Assembly: GCF_001434915.1 (NCBI RefSeq)
Contig: NZ_AZEF01000032.1
Span: 124,435 to 188,434 of the forward strand
DNA from: Liquorilactobacillus capillatus DSM 19910
Lineage (GTDB): Bacteria > Bacillota > Bacilli > Lactobacillales > Lactobacillaceae
Reading direction: 5' to 3'
Length of the DNA stretch: 64,000 nt
In this document: positions 18,187 to 26,863 of the stretch, in pieces
How the letters are laid out: every line of letters starts with the position of its first letter
How positions within the stretch are numbered: position 1 is the first letter of the stretch
Made by a program: the position numbers and the translations under genes
Notes under the pieces: generated by a model
The model's input: only the letters and a program-made list of their open reading frames with translations
What the model was told of the DNA's origin: nothing
The model's database searches: none

Positions 18187-18210
18187 GTTGCTGGAGAATA
18201 GGAGGAATGG

Positions 18211-20241
18211 ATGATGGAAAAGAAATTGGCTAAAAACGATAAGATTGCAATCAATAATATTCGTATGCTGAGTGTCGAGATGGTTGAAAGAGCTAAGTCA
18301 GGACATCCTGGACTACCTTTAGGTGCGGCACCGATGGCATGGACACTGTGGAGCCGACATTTACGTCTTAATGCAAATGATCCTAAGTGGTTCGATCGTG
18401 ATCGGTTTGTCTTATCTGCAGGGCATGGTTCAGCCTTATTGTACAGTCTGCTTCATCTCAGTGGTTTCGATATTACATTGGATGATCTTAAACATTTCCG
18501 CAAGTTTGGTAGTAAAACACCCGGGCACCCAGAATATGGAGTAGTTCCGGGGGTTGAAGCCACGACAGGTCCCTTGGGTCAAGGCTTAGGCATGGCGGTA
18601 GGGATGGCGTTAGCTGAAGCTCATCTTGCAGCTAAGTTTAACAAAAAGATCAAGGTAATCGACCATTACACCTATGTTTTAGCAGGTGATGGTGATCTAA
18701 TGGAAGGCGTCTCACATGAGGCTGCTAGTTTTGCTGGTAACCAAGAACTTGCTAAGCTGATTGTTCTATATGATTCAAATGATATTTCGCTCGATGGACC
18801 AACTAGCCGCTCATTTAAAACAGATGTTAGACAGCGGTTTGAAAGTTATGGTTGGGATACCTTTGGTGTTGCAGATGGAAATGATGTTGAAGCAATCGAT
18901 CAAGCTATTACAGCTGCTAAAAAAACAAATAAACCAACCTTGATCGAAGTAAAAACGACAATAGGTTTTGGATCACCTAATGCAGGAACTAACCTCGTTC
19001 ACGGAAACCCTTTAGGCCAAGAGAACATGGGCAAGTTACGCAGAGCTTTAGATTGGAAGGCACCGGAGTTTACAGTACTACCTGAAGTTAAGGCATGTGT
19101 GCAGAAATTGATTGTTCAACGAGGACAGATTGCTGAAAAACAATGGAATAAAAAAATTGGGGAGCTGCAGGAGAGTGATCCTATACTGCTGAAGCAATTG
19201 AAAACAGCGATGAGTGAAGTACCAATGACTGATGTAGCAGAGGATATTGCTAGCTATGAAAATGGGGCTGAAGCTTCACGTGATACAAGTCATAAGGTTA
19301 TTCAAAGCATAGCTGCACGTTTGGATGAATTTGTTGGTGGTTCGGCTGATTTGGCTTCTTCGAATAAAACGACGATTGAGAATAGTCCGTTAATGAATAC
19401 GGAAAATAGGGACGGGCGTAATATTGCTTTTGGTGTGAGGGAGTTCGCTCAAGGAACTATATTAAATGGAATGGCACTTCATGGCGGAATGCGTGTTTTC
19501 GGAGGAACTTTCTTAGTCTTCTCAGATTACATGCGTGGGGCAATCAGACTTGCAGCTCTGGAAAAATTACCAGTAACCTATGTTTTTACGCATGATTCAA
19601 TTGCAGTAGGGGAAGATGGACCCACCCATCAGCCAGTAGAACAATTGATGAGTTTAAGATCGATCCCTAACGTCACTGTATTACGCCCAGCTGATCCAAA
19701 TGAAACAATCGCAGCTTGGAAACATGCAATTGGAGCGCTAGATCATCCGACAGCATTGATTTTGACAAGGCAGAAATTACCGGTCCTACCAGGTTCAAGT
19801 GAAACTGCCACTCTTGGGGTGGCACGTGGTGGTTATGTAATTTCAGTGCAGCGAGGACTGCATCCAGCCGGGATCTTATTAGCGACCGGCTCAGAGGTCT
19901 ACTTGGCGATTAAAGTTCAGCAGGCACTGGCAAAACTTGGACAGGACGTTAGTGTCGTTTCAATGCCATCGATGGAATTATTTGAACAACAGTCGTCAAA
20001 ATACCAAGAACAAGTGCTACCGTCAGATGTTCGCAGAAGAATTGCCATTGAAATGGGGACAACACTTGGATGGCAAAAGTATGTCGGCTTGGATGGTTCA
20101 GTAATCGGAATCGACCATTTTGGAGCCAGCGGAGCAGCAGATGAAGTTCTTGCAGCAAATAATTTTACTGTTGAGCGAATTGTACAGATTTACCAACAGA
20201 CGCATTCAAGTAATGAAATTAGGCTATCTGCAATTGGGTAA
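18211..20241 (+). CDS. tkt: transketolase in the aromatic operon
   Basis: A 676-residue thiamine-diphosphate enzyme moving two-carbon units between sugar phosphates. Made from fructose-6-P and glyceraldehyde-3-P, erythrose-4-P is its product needed for aromatic synthesis. Visible signatures are [13 protein letters not shown] near 29, [10 protein letters not shown] near 70, AGDGDLMEG near 158 and [11 protein letters not shown] near 471. AGGAGG lies 5 bp before ATG 18211 and 8 bp before ATG 18214. It is first in an operon with aroE, DAHP synthase and aroB, so it is probably dedicated to supplying erythrose-4-P. It is controlled by the leader at 17858-18210. Confidence 0.95.
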   Translation: MMEKKLAKNDKIAINNIRMLSVEMVERAKSGHPGLPLGAAPMAWTLWSRHLRLNANDPKWFDRDRFVLSAGHGSALLYSLLHLSGFDITLDDLKHFRKFGSKTPGHPEYGVVPGVEATTGPLGQGLGMAVGMALAEAHLAAKFNKKIKVIDHYTYVLAGDGDLMEGVSHEAASFAGNQELAKLIVLYDSNDISLDGPTSRSFKTDVRQRFESYGWDTFGVADGNDVEAIDQAITAAKKTNKPTLIEVKTTIGFGSPNAGTNLVHGNPLGQENMGKLRRALDWKAPEFTVLPEVKACVQKLIVQRGQIAEKQWNKKIGELQESDPILLKQLKTAMSEVPMTDVAEDIASYENGAEASRDTSHKVIQSIAARLDEFVGGSADLASSNKTTIENSPLMNTENRDGRNIAFGVREFAQGTILNGMALHGGMRVFGGTFLVFSDYMRGAIRLAALEKLPVTYVFTHDSIAVGEDGPTHQPVEQLMSLRSIPNVTVLRPADPNETIAAWKHAIGALDHPTALILTRQKLPVLPGSSETATLGVARGGYVISVQRGLHPAGILLATGSEVYLAIKVQQALAKLGQDVSVVSMPSMELFEQQSSKYQEQVLPSDVRRRIAIEMGTTLGWQKYVGLDGSVIGIDHFGASGAADEVLAANNFTVERIVQIYQQTHSSNEIRLSAIG

Positions 20242-20263
20242 GCCAGCGGGGGGAAGATGTTTA

Positions 20264-21121
20264 ATGGAGATCGATGGACATACAGAGCTGTACGGGTTTA
20301 TAGCATATCCAGCAAAACACAGTTATTCACCAATTATGTATAATTGCAGTTTTGATCATTATAAATTAAACGCATGCTACATTGCTTTTGAAGTTGCGCC
20401 GACCAAGTTGACTGATGCTATTCTAGGTGTTCGCAGTTTGGGAATTCAAGGATTCAACGTCTCAATGCCGTTTAAGAAAACCATTATTCCATTGCTTGAT
20501 GAGATTACACCAGCAGCCCAGCGGATTCAAGCGGTAAATACAGTGAAAAACAAAAATGGTCGTTTACTTGGAGATTCAACAGATGGAGCTGGTTTCTTTG
20601 CAGATTTGCAGGCACGAGGTCGTCAGTTGAAGAAAAAAAAAATAATGATCCTTGGTGCGGGTGGAGCGGGACGAGCTATTATTGCGGCCGCAGCGGATTA
20701 TGATTTAGCTGAAGTAAATATTTTTAAGCGACAAAATGGAACTTACCAAAAGGTCCAGGACTGGGTAAAAAAAGTTACTGCAGGTTCTAAAACGAGGTTT
20801 AACGTTTATCCGTATAGTGACATCCACAAAATGAAAGATATTTTAAGCCAAAGCGACATCTTAGTTAATGCGACCAATATTGGTATGACAGAGCAAAAAT
20901 TGCCTTTAGCAGAAGAACTTGTAGCGAGTTTAGCATCGCGCCTACTAGTGTATGATGTTATTTACCATCCAGCTGAAACTGTCCTGTTAAGAAGGGCCAA
21001 AGAGCGAGGGTGTCAAACCTGTAACGGTCTAGGAATGCTGTTGTGGCAAGGCGCATTAGCATTTGAATCTTGGACAGGGCAGAAGATGCCAATAGAAGAA
21101 GTGAAAAAAAGACTGTATTAA
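20264..21121 (+). CDS. aroE: shikimate dehydrogenase
   Basis: A 285-residue NADP-dependent enzyme reducing 3-dehydroshikimate to shikimate. The N-terminal substrate domain has HSYSPIMYN (shikimate-binding Ser residues) and NVSMPFKK with the catalytic Lys. STDGAGF holds the Asp, and GAGGAGRA near 126 is the dinucleotide-binding loop. The usual NTDG is STDG here and the usual NATPxGM is NATNIGM, mild departures also seen in YdiB-like members, so quinate activity cannot be excluded. ATG 20264 follows a GGGGGGAAG site; the frame is open back into tkt but that part is not AroE-like. The start is 22 bp after tkt. Confidence 0.9.
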   Translation: MEIDGHTELYGFIAYPAKHSYSPIMYNCSFDHYKLNACYIAFEVAPTKLTDAILGVRSLGIQGFNVSMPFKKTIIPLLDEITPAAQRIQAVNTVKNKNGRLLGDSTDGAGFFADLQARGRQLKKKKIMILGAGGAGRAIIAAAADYDLAEVNIFKRQNGTYQKVQDWVKKVTAGSKTRFNVYPYSDIHKMKDILSQSDILVNATNIGMTEQKLPLAEELVASLASRLLVYDVIYHPAETVLLRRAKERGCQTCNGLGMLLWQGALAFESWTGQKMPIEEVKKRLY

Positions 21122-21139
21122 TACAAGGAGGAAATAATA

Positions 21140-22129
21140 ATGATTATTATTTTAGATGAGAAGAAAGCCGAAAAAAAGATTGCTGAGTTAAAGAAGATTT
21201 TCAATGGACAAAAGCAGATCTTTGTTAATGATAACCGAGTAGCTATTCAAGGAGCAGATGTTAACGAACTACCAGCTGATATTGTAGCAACAGCAGAGAT
21301 CATCACAGATGTTCCAGCTGCAGTCCAGGGCAGTCGTCTGTTCCATCCACAAGATACGGTTATTAAAACACCGCATGCTGTAATTGGGGGTGCTGAATTT
21401 ATCATGATGGCGGGACCGTGTTCGGTTGAGAGTGAAGAACACGTCAAGAAAATGGCTAAGGTAGCCAAAGAAGGCGGTGCTAAGATCATCCGCGGTGGAG
21501 CATTTAAACCACGTACATCGCCGTACTCTTTCCAAGGACTAGGTGAAGAAGGTTTGAAATACCTGCGTGAAGCAGCGGATGAAAATGGAATGGATATGAT
21601 CACTGAAGTTATGGATGACGAACATGTTGAGATGGTTGCAAAGTACACGGATATTTTTCAAATAGGCGCGCGTAACATGCAGAACTTTTCACTTTTAAAG
21701 ACAGTTGGCAAGACCAATATCCCAGTTGCTTTAAAACGTGGGATGTCAGCTACAATTGATGATTTGTTGAATGCAGCAGAGTACATCGTTTCAGAGGGGA
21801 ATAGACAGATCATGCTGCTTGAACGTGGAATCAGAACCTTTGATAATAAATACACACGTAATACTTTTGACTTAGGAGCAGTTCCTGTTTTGAAGAAGCT
21901 GACTCATTACCCTGTGATCGTTGATCCGAGCCATGCTGTTGGGGAATGGGACTTGGTAACACCAATGGCTCTTGCGGGAGCAGCATCAGGGGCAGATGGC
22001 ATGATCGTTGAGATCCATGATGAGCCTACAAAAGCTTTATCAGATGGGCCACAAGCATTGAAGCCTAAGACCTACTTAAAGATGGCCCAGAAAGTTTTTG
22101 AGGTTCATCAAGTAATCAGTAAGAAATAG
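21140..22129 (+). CDS. aroF: 3-deoxy-D-arabino-heptulosonate-7-phosphate synthase, type I-beta with regulatory domain
   Basis: A 329-residue enzyme condensing erythrose-4-P with phosphoenolpyruvate, the committing step of the shikimate pathway. Residues 1-65 form a ferredoxin-like domain of the kind that in Thermotoga-type enzymes binds Tyr/Phe for feedback inhibition. The TIM barrel follows with AGPCSVES near 93, KPRTSPYSFQG near 123, the metal and substrate residues around VALKRGM and VDPSHAVG near 261. No chorismate mutase domain is present. AAGGAGG is 7 bp upstream. Together with the leader attenuator this step would be controlled twice by its end products. Confidence 0.93.
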   Translation: MIIILDEKKAEKKIAELKKIFNGQKQIFVNDNRVAIQGADVNELPADIVATAEIITDVPAAVQGSRLFHPQDTVIKTPHAVIGGAEFIMMAGPCSVESEEHVKKMAKVAKEGGAKIIRGGAFKPRTSPYSFQGLGEEGLKYLREAADENGMDMITEVMDDEHVEMVAKYTDIFQIGARNMQNFSLLKTVGKTNIPVALKRGMSATIDDLLNAAEYIVSEGNRQIMLLERGIRTFDNKYTRNTFDLGAVPVLKKLTHYPVIVDPSHAVGEWDLVTPMALAGAASGADGMIVEIHDEPTKALSDGPQALKPKTYLKMAQKVFEVHQVISKK

Positions 22130-22139
22130 GTGAAGCAAG

Positions 22140-23210
22140 ATGATAGAGGAAAATAATGAAATAATACTCAAAAACTATCGTATCAAGATTCAAACGGGGC
22201 TGTTACACCAGCTAGAGGAATTCATTAAACCGTTATGGTCGCAAAGACAAGTTGCGTTAATTACCGACGATAATGTTGGGCCGCTCTATGCTGCAACGGT
22301 TGAAAAACAACTTAATAAGATGAACTACAAGGTGGTAGTTTTAACAATTCCAGCTGGTGAAGCAAGTAAGTCGTGGCGACAAGTCCAAAGGGTGATCGAA
22401 CTACTAGCACAAAATAACTTTGTCCGCTCGGACGGGATCATTGCCTTAGGCGGCGGTGTTGTTGGGGATCTTGCCGGTTTTATTGCATCGATTTATATGC
22501 GCGGCATTTCGTTGATCCAGATACCAACCTCATTGCTGGCACAGGTTGATAGTTCTGTTGGCGGTAAGACGGCAATTGATCTACCAGCTGGTAAAAATAT
22601 GGTGGGCACTTTTTACCAGCCAGATTTGGTTCTGATTGATTCCACGACTATTAAGACTTTGCCTAAGCGAATGTTGGTCGAAGGGTATGGTGAGATTGTT
22701 AAATGTGCGGCGCTTGTGGGTGGGCGTTTCTGGGCAATCGTCCAAAGGGTAAATGAACCTGAAGATATTATTAGACAGGCGGAAAAATTAATCTACGCCA
22801 GTGTTTCTTTTAAAGCGGGTGTTGTACAACAGGATGAAAAAGAAACTGGTCTGCGTAAATTATTAAATTTTGGCCATACATTTGGTCATGCAGTGGAATT
22901 GCTTGAAGATGGTCGGCTGATGCATGGAGAAGCAGTTGCGATAGGAATGGTACATGTAATGGCAGTTTTTGAGCAGAAAGGAATGACAGTTTCAGGGACA
23001 ACAGCTGCGATAAGCGAACGTTTGGAACGGGTGGGACTGCCGCTGGATGCCCCGGAACTGGGAACACCTGCTTTTTATCGCGCGATCCAGCACGATAAAA
23101 AAATTAGGGGAGATCAGTTGACTTTAGTCTACGTAAAAAAAATCGGCGAACCTGCTTTCTTCCCACTTAAAACAGCTGAGCTGAAGAACTGGTTGGGAGC
23201 AGCAATATAG
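22140..23210 (+). CDS. aroB: 3-dehydroquinate synthase
   Basis: A 356-residue NAD- and metal-dependent enzyme cyclising DAHP to 3-dehydroquinate, the step after DAHP synthase. Motifs are LGGGVVGDLAGF near 102, QVDSSVGGKTAID near 136, the metal His residues in FGHTFGHAVE near 245 and HGEAVAIGM near 262. The start is 10 bp after the DAHP synthase stop behind GGTGAAG. It is the last gene of the operon; the remaining shikimate genes (aroD, aroA, aroC, aroK) and tyrA/pheA are not in the window. No strong terminator follows. Confidence 0.94.
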   Translation: MIEENNEIILKNYRIKIQTGLLHQLEEFIKPLWSQRQVALITDDNVGPLYAATVEKQLNKMNYKVVVLTIPAGEASKSWRQVQRVIELLAQNNFVRSDGIIALGGGVVGDLAGFIASIYMRGISLIQIPTSLLAQVDSSVGGKTAIDLPAGKNMVGTFYQPDLVLIDSTTIKTLPKRMLVEGYGEIVKCAALVGGRFWAIVQRVNEPEDIIRQAEKLIYASVSFKAGVVQQDEKETGLRKLLNFGHTFGHAVELLEDGRLMHGEAVAIGMVHVMAVFEQKGMTVSGTTAAISERLERVGLPLDAPELGTPAFYRAIQHDKKIRGDQLTLVYVKKIGEPAFFPLKTAELKNWLGAAI

Positions 23211-23262
23211 TTAGAAAAATGAAGTCAATATTCAAACTGTGAAATAACTGTTCAAATAAGCA

Positions 23263-23988
23263 TTAATTAACAGATACAAAAGTATTGAATTTCAAGTATT
23301 TATAGTGAAAACGCATATGTGAGAATTCAAAAGGGGTTCCATTATCTAAAAAGAAGATCCCTTCCATGATACCAGCTGGTTCTTTTTCCGATAACTGTAG
23401 CAGTTCTTGATCTTGTGAAGTTGACGGCTCTGCAAAAACGGAAAGAAATGATTTAGTGATCGCTTGATGATGTTCCTGTTGGACATAGTTGAAGATCGAT
23501 CCCTGAATAATAGCGTGTGACAACTCTGGGATAATCTTGATGGGAATATAGCCTGTTTCAATCATAAAAGGCTGCTCGTCAAATAAACGCAAGCGAACTA
23601 TCTTATAGACAAAATCATCACTTTTTAAAAATAGGTCACGTTGCAGTTCACGGGTTGGCTTAGTTACCTCAAACGAGAGAACTTTAATTTGTGGTTTCTG
23701 TCCATCCATCTTAAAATTATCAGTTACACCGAGATTGGAGCCTTCTTCATAGTTGAAAACTGATTCGTTTTTTAAGTATAGCGGATTGATAAAAGTTCCA
23801 GCACCGCGTTTCTTGAAGATAATACCGTCACTTGCCATCCGTCCTAATGCTCTTTTGATCGTACTACGGCTGACACCATAAAGTGTACTTAATGACCGCT
23901 CGTCAGGTAGCTTAAGTTCAGGGTAAGTCCCTGCGAAAATCTTTTGTTTAAGATCAGTAATAATTTGTTTGTAGACCAGTTCCGCCAT
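23263..23988 (-). CDS. GntR/HutC-family transcriptional regulator
   Basis: A 241-residue regulator with a GntR winged helix at residues 5-68 (RSLSTLYGVSRSTIKRAL is the recognition region) and a UTRA ligand-binding domain at about 90-235. Such proteins usually sense a sugar phosphate or amino-sugar phosphate and repress nearby catabolic genes. It faces away from galE across a 290-bp gap and converges on aroB, so its target is not obvious and may be itself or a remote operon. The AAGGGGAAAA stretch upstream of the ATG serves as ribosome site. Confidence 0.85.
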   Translation of the reverse strand: MAELVYKQIITDLKQKIFAGTYPELKLPDERSLSTLYGVSRSTIKRALGRMASDGIIFKKRGAGTFINPLYLKNESVFNYEEGSNLGVTDNFKMDGQKPQIKVLSFEVTKPTRELQRDLFLKSDDFVYKIVRLRLFDEQPFMIETGYIPIKIIPELSHAIIQGSIFNYVQQEHHQAITKSFLSVFAEPSTSQDQELLQLSEKEPAGIMEGIFFLDNGTPFEFSHMRFHYKYLKFNTFVSVN

Positions 23989-24165
23989 AATTTTTCCCCT
24001 TATATTAATATCTAATCTCTAGTTAACCATAAGAAATTCTAAACGACAAGTCGAGGCTTGAACGGTTATAAGACTGTATTAATAGTTAATTTTTACTTAA
24101 TTTAACAAAAAAGCACGAATAACTGGTAAAATGTTAGCGGATAGTCTTATAATTGTGTTCTAGTT

Positions 24166-24179
24166 AGAAAACGCTTATA
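24166..24179 (+). promoter_or_regulatory. possible CcpA (cre) site before galE
   Basis: AGAAAACGCTTATA matches the cre consensus with two deviations. It lies just downstream of a TATAAT at 24148-24153, a position expected to block transcription of galE. Confidence 0.4.
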
Positions 24180-24281
24180 CGGACGTCTAGATGAGATTGC
24201 TTCTGATAAGTAAAAGCAAATGTGCATGGTCGTGCACCACAAGTTAAAATTTAGCTGTGCACTTCAAGGAGGAAATGCCTA

Positions 24282-25277
24282 ATGGCAGTATTAGTTTTAG
24301 GGGGAGCTGGCTATATCGGTTCTCATACAGTTGATCGTTTAGTTGAAAAGGGTGACGATGTCGTTGTTGTTGATAGTTTAGTTACAGGGCATCGTGCAGC
24401 TGTTAATAGTAAGGCTAAGTTTTATCAAGGTGATATTGCAGACAAACCTTTCATGCGGAAGGTTTTTGCTGAGAATCCAGCAGTTGATGCGGTGATCCAT
24501 TTCGCTGCTTTTTCACTTGTTGCGGAGTCAATGAAAAAGCCGCTGAAGTATTTTGATAACAATACAGCTGGAATGATTAGCCTGTTGGAAGTAATGAACG
24601 AGGCCGGTGTTAAACGGATCGTCTTTTCTTCAACAGCTGCAACCTATGGTATTCCTGAAACAATGCCGATTAAGGAAAGTGACCCGCAAAAGCCAATCAA
24701 TCCTTACGGTGAAAGCAAATTAGCGATGGAAAAAATTATGCATTGGACAGATCTTGCTCATGGTATCAAGTTTGTAGCGTTGCGCTACTTTAATGTTGCT
24801 GGAGCTAAGCCGGATGGTAGTATTGGTGAAGACCACCATCCTGAAACGCATTTATTACCGATCGTTTTACAAGTTGCTGCAGGTACGCGTGAGAAACTGC
24901 AAATCTTTGGTGATGACTATAATACACCTGATGGAACTAATGTTCGTGATTATGTCCATCCATTTGATTTGGCTGACGCACATATTTTAGCAGTACAATA
25001 CTTGCGCGAAGGTAATAAGAGTGACGCCTTTAATTTAGGTTCTTCGACCGGCTTCTCGAATATGGAGATGCTAAAGGCTGCACGTGAAGTTACAGGCAAA
25101 GAGATCCCAACTGTTATGGCACCAAGAAGAGGTGGAGATCCGGATACATTGATCGCAGCTTCAGATAAGGCCCGTGAGGTTCTAGGTTGGAAGCCAGCAT
25201 TTGATGATATCCATAAAATTATTGAGACGGCTTGGAAGTGGCATCGGACACATCCAAACGGTTACGCAGATCGCTAA
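24282..25277 (+). CDS. galE: UDP-glucose 4-epimerase
   Basis: A 331-residue short-chain dehydrogenase-type enzyme interconverting UDP-galactose and UDP-glucose in the Leloir pathway and for cell-wall sugars. GGAGYIGSH at residues 6-14 is the NAD loop, SSTAATYG near 122 carries the catalytic Ser/Thr and YGESKLAME near 147 carries the Tyr and Lys. AAGGAGG lies 8 bp upstream. It is separated by 36 kb from the galK-galT-galR operon, so its control is independent. A terminator follows about 70 bp downstream. Confidence 0.95.
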   Translation: MAVLVLGGAGYIGSHTVDRLVEKGDDVVVVDSLVTGHRAAVNSKAKFYQGDIADKPFMRKVFAENPAVDAVIHFAAFSLVAESMKKPLKYFDNNTAGMISLLEVMNEAGVKRIVFSSTAATYGIPETMPIKESDPQKPINPYGESKLAMEKIMHWTDLAHGIKFVALRYFNVAGAKPDGSIGEDHHPETHLLPIVLQVAAGTREKLQIFGDDYNTPDGTNVRDYVHPFDLADAHILAVQYLREGNKSDAFNLGSSTGFSNMEMLKAAREVTGKEIPTVMAPRRGGDPDTLIAASDKAREVLGWKPAFDDIHKIIETAWKWHRTHPNGYADR

Positions 25278-25348
25278 AAAAACTGTATTAAAAAATAATT
25301 CACTAGTAGTTGATATATTGGAATGTATTTTTAATAAAATGTGATTAT

Positions 25349-25396
25349 ATAAGCATTGAAGGGATACCAGAGGGTAAACTGACAATGCTTTTTTGT
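25349..25396 (+). terminator. terminator of galE
   Basis: AAGCATTG and CAATGCTT pair around an inner TACC/GGTA stem, and six Ts follow. Confidence 0.75.
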
Positions 25397-25489
25397 TTAG
25401 AAAAAATTATGATCAGCAATAAGTATAAGTAGTTCTGAATGCTACTATTTGAAAAAAGATTAAAAAAAGACTAGAATTCAGGGTGAAAA

Positions 25490-25501
25490 GTAAACGGTTA
25501 C
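25490..25501. promoter_or_regulatory. LacI-family/cre-like operator before the dehydrogenase
   Basis: GTAAACGGTTAC is a near-perfect palindrome with a central CG, differing by one base from the operators at 5729 and 5761. It lies about 120 bp upstream of the dehydrogenase start, near a possible TATAAC -10 at 25512. CcpA or the LacI regulator of 4.6 kb could bind. Confidence 0.5.
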
Positions 25502-25619
25502 GTATATGGACTATAACTGCTGCTAAATTAAGGAAAACCTCAAATGACAGAAGAAAATAGTCAGCTGTAATAGTTTATTTTTGATGTGTCATTTATTAAG
25601 ATGAAGGAGGATGGTTTTG

Positions 25620-26690
25620 ATGAAGGCCGTAAGAATTTATGGGAAAAAAGATGTTCGGGTTGAGAATATTCCGATAGCGGATCCACGTGATAATCAAGTT
25701 CAGATAAAAGTTAAGTATTGCGGCATTTGCGGTAGTGATTTACATGCGTATTTAGAAGCATGGGGCTTACCTACTGAACCGCATCCACTGACTGAAAGAA
25801 CACTGCCGATTACATTGGGACATGAGTTTGCGGGTGAAGTTGTCAAGGTCGGGGCTAACGTAACAACGCTGAAAAAGGGCGATGCTGTAGCAGTCGAACC
25901 ACTGATTGCTTGTGGAAAATGCGATAATTGCCGCCGAGGGGATTATAATTTTTGCAACCGGGTCTTTGCTCCAGATGGTGCCGGTAATTTTCTCGGTTTC
26001 TCTGATGATGGTGGTTTTGCAGAATATGCAAATGTTCAAGAAGTTTTCGCGCATAAAATGCCTGCTGGCATGAGCTATGAGTTAGGTGCTTTAGCAGAAC
26101 CAACGGCTGTTGTTTTTGAAGGTATCAAACGCAGTGGGTTACATGAAGGGCAAAATGTTGCTGTTTTAGGAGCTGGACCAATCGGTTTACTAACCGCGTT
26201 ACTAGCTAAAATTGCGGGCGCAGATAATATTTATATTATTGATGTCTCCAAGTCCCGTTTAGCCAAAGCAAGAGAGTTAGGGATCAAAAAAACGTTGGAT
26301 CCTTTAAAAGTAGATGTTGTTGAAGAAGTTAAGAAAGACTGCCCTAATGGTGTAGATATAACCTTTGAAGCCGCTGGTGTGCAGGCGACCTTTGATTCGG
26401 GCTTAAAATTAACCAGAAGAAATGGGACTTTCCAAATCGTGGCTCTTTTTGGGCGCCCTGTAACGATTGATTTAACCAATGATTTAATCATGAATGGGAT
26501 TAAGATTGAGACGACATTGGCATATAATAACTCCTTTACATCTGTTCTAGGGATGTTGAAGAACCATCCAGAATTATTTGAAAAGATTATCACTAAGAAG
26601 ATTGGTTTAGACGATGTCGTTGAAGAGGGGATCAAAACACTGGCATTTGATAAGGAACAAGTTAAGATCTTAGTCTCGCCGGAGAAATAA
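25620..26690 (+). CDS. zinc-dependent 2,3-butanediol dehydrogenase-type alcohol dehydrogenase
   Basis: A 356-residue medium-chain dehydrogenase. Catalytic zinc ligands are in CGICGSD near 34 and GHEF near 66, and the structural zinc site is the four-Cys block CGKCDNCRRGDYNFC near 97. The NAD fold GAGPIG is near 182. The block EPLIACGKC and overall pattern fit (R,R)-butanediol/acetoin or polyol dehydrogenases; the exact substrate is not fixed. ATG 25620 is chosen because AGGAGG ends 9 bp upstream; ATG 25611 would abut it. It is monocistronic with its own operator-like site and terminator. Confidence 0.85.
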   Translation: MKAVRIYGKKDVRVENIPIADPRDNQVQIKVKYCGICGSDLHAYLEAWGLPTEPHPLTERTLPITLGHEFAGEVVKVGANVTTLKKGDAVAVEPLIACGKCDNCRRGDYNFCNRVFAPDGAGNFLGFSDDGGFAEYANVQEVFAHKMPAGMSYELGALAEPTAVVFEGIKRSGLHEGQNVAVLGAGPIGLLTALLAKIAGADNIYIIDVSKSRLAKARELGIKKTLDPLKVDVVEEVKKDCPNGVDITFEAAGVQATFDSGLKLTRRNGTFQIVALFGRPVTIDLTNDLIMNGIKIETTLAYNNSFTSVLGMLKNHPELFEKIITKKIGLDDVVEEGIKTLAFDKEQVKILVSPEK

Positions 26691-26716
26691 ATTAATAGTA
26701 GAGAAGTAGCAATTAT

Positions 26717-26762
26717 AAAAGTTCAGAAGCATTATTTAAAAATAGTGCGTCTGAACTTTTTA
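26717..26762 (+). terminator. terminator of the butanediol-type dehydrogenase
   Basis: AAAAGTTCAGA and TCTGAACTTTT pair perfectly with an inner CATTATTT/AAATAGTG extension. Ts follow. Confidence 0.85.
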
Positions 26763-26863
26763 GATTATATTAAATCTAACTTAATTGAGACCCTAATCAT
26801 AGATTATTTATATCTGTGAGTTTATAATACTATTGGAAACGGTCACAAGAAGGGGCGGATACT

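Noticed and set aside
17858..18210. The tkt-aro leader considered as a T-box
   Set aside because: No GGTGGTACCGCG-type T-box core is present; the aromatic-codon ORF with alternative helices explains the layout better.
20120..20263. AroE start inside the tkt gene
   Set aside because: The region is tkt coding sequence in another frame and has no AroE similarity; ATG 20264 has a good ribosome site.
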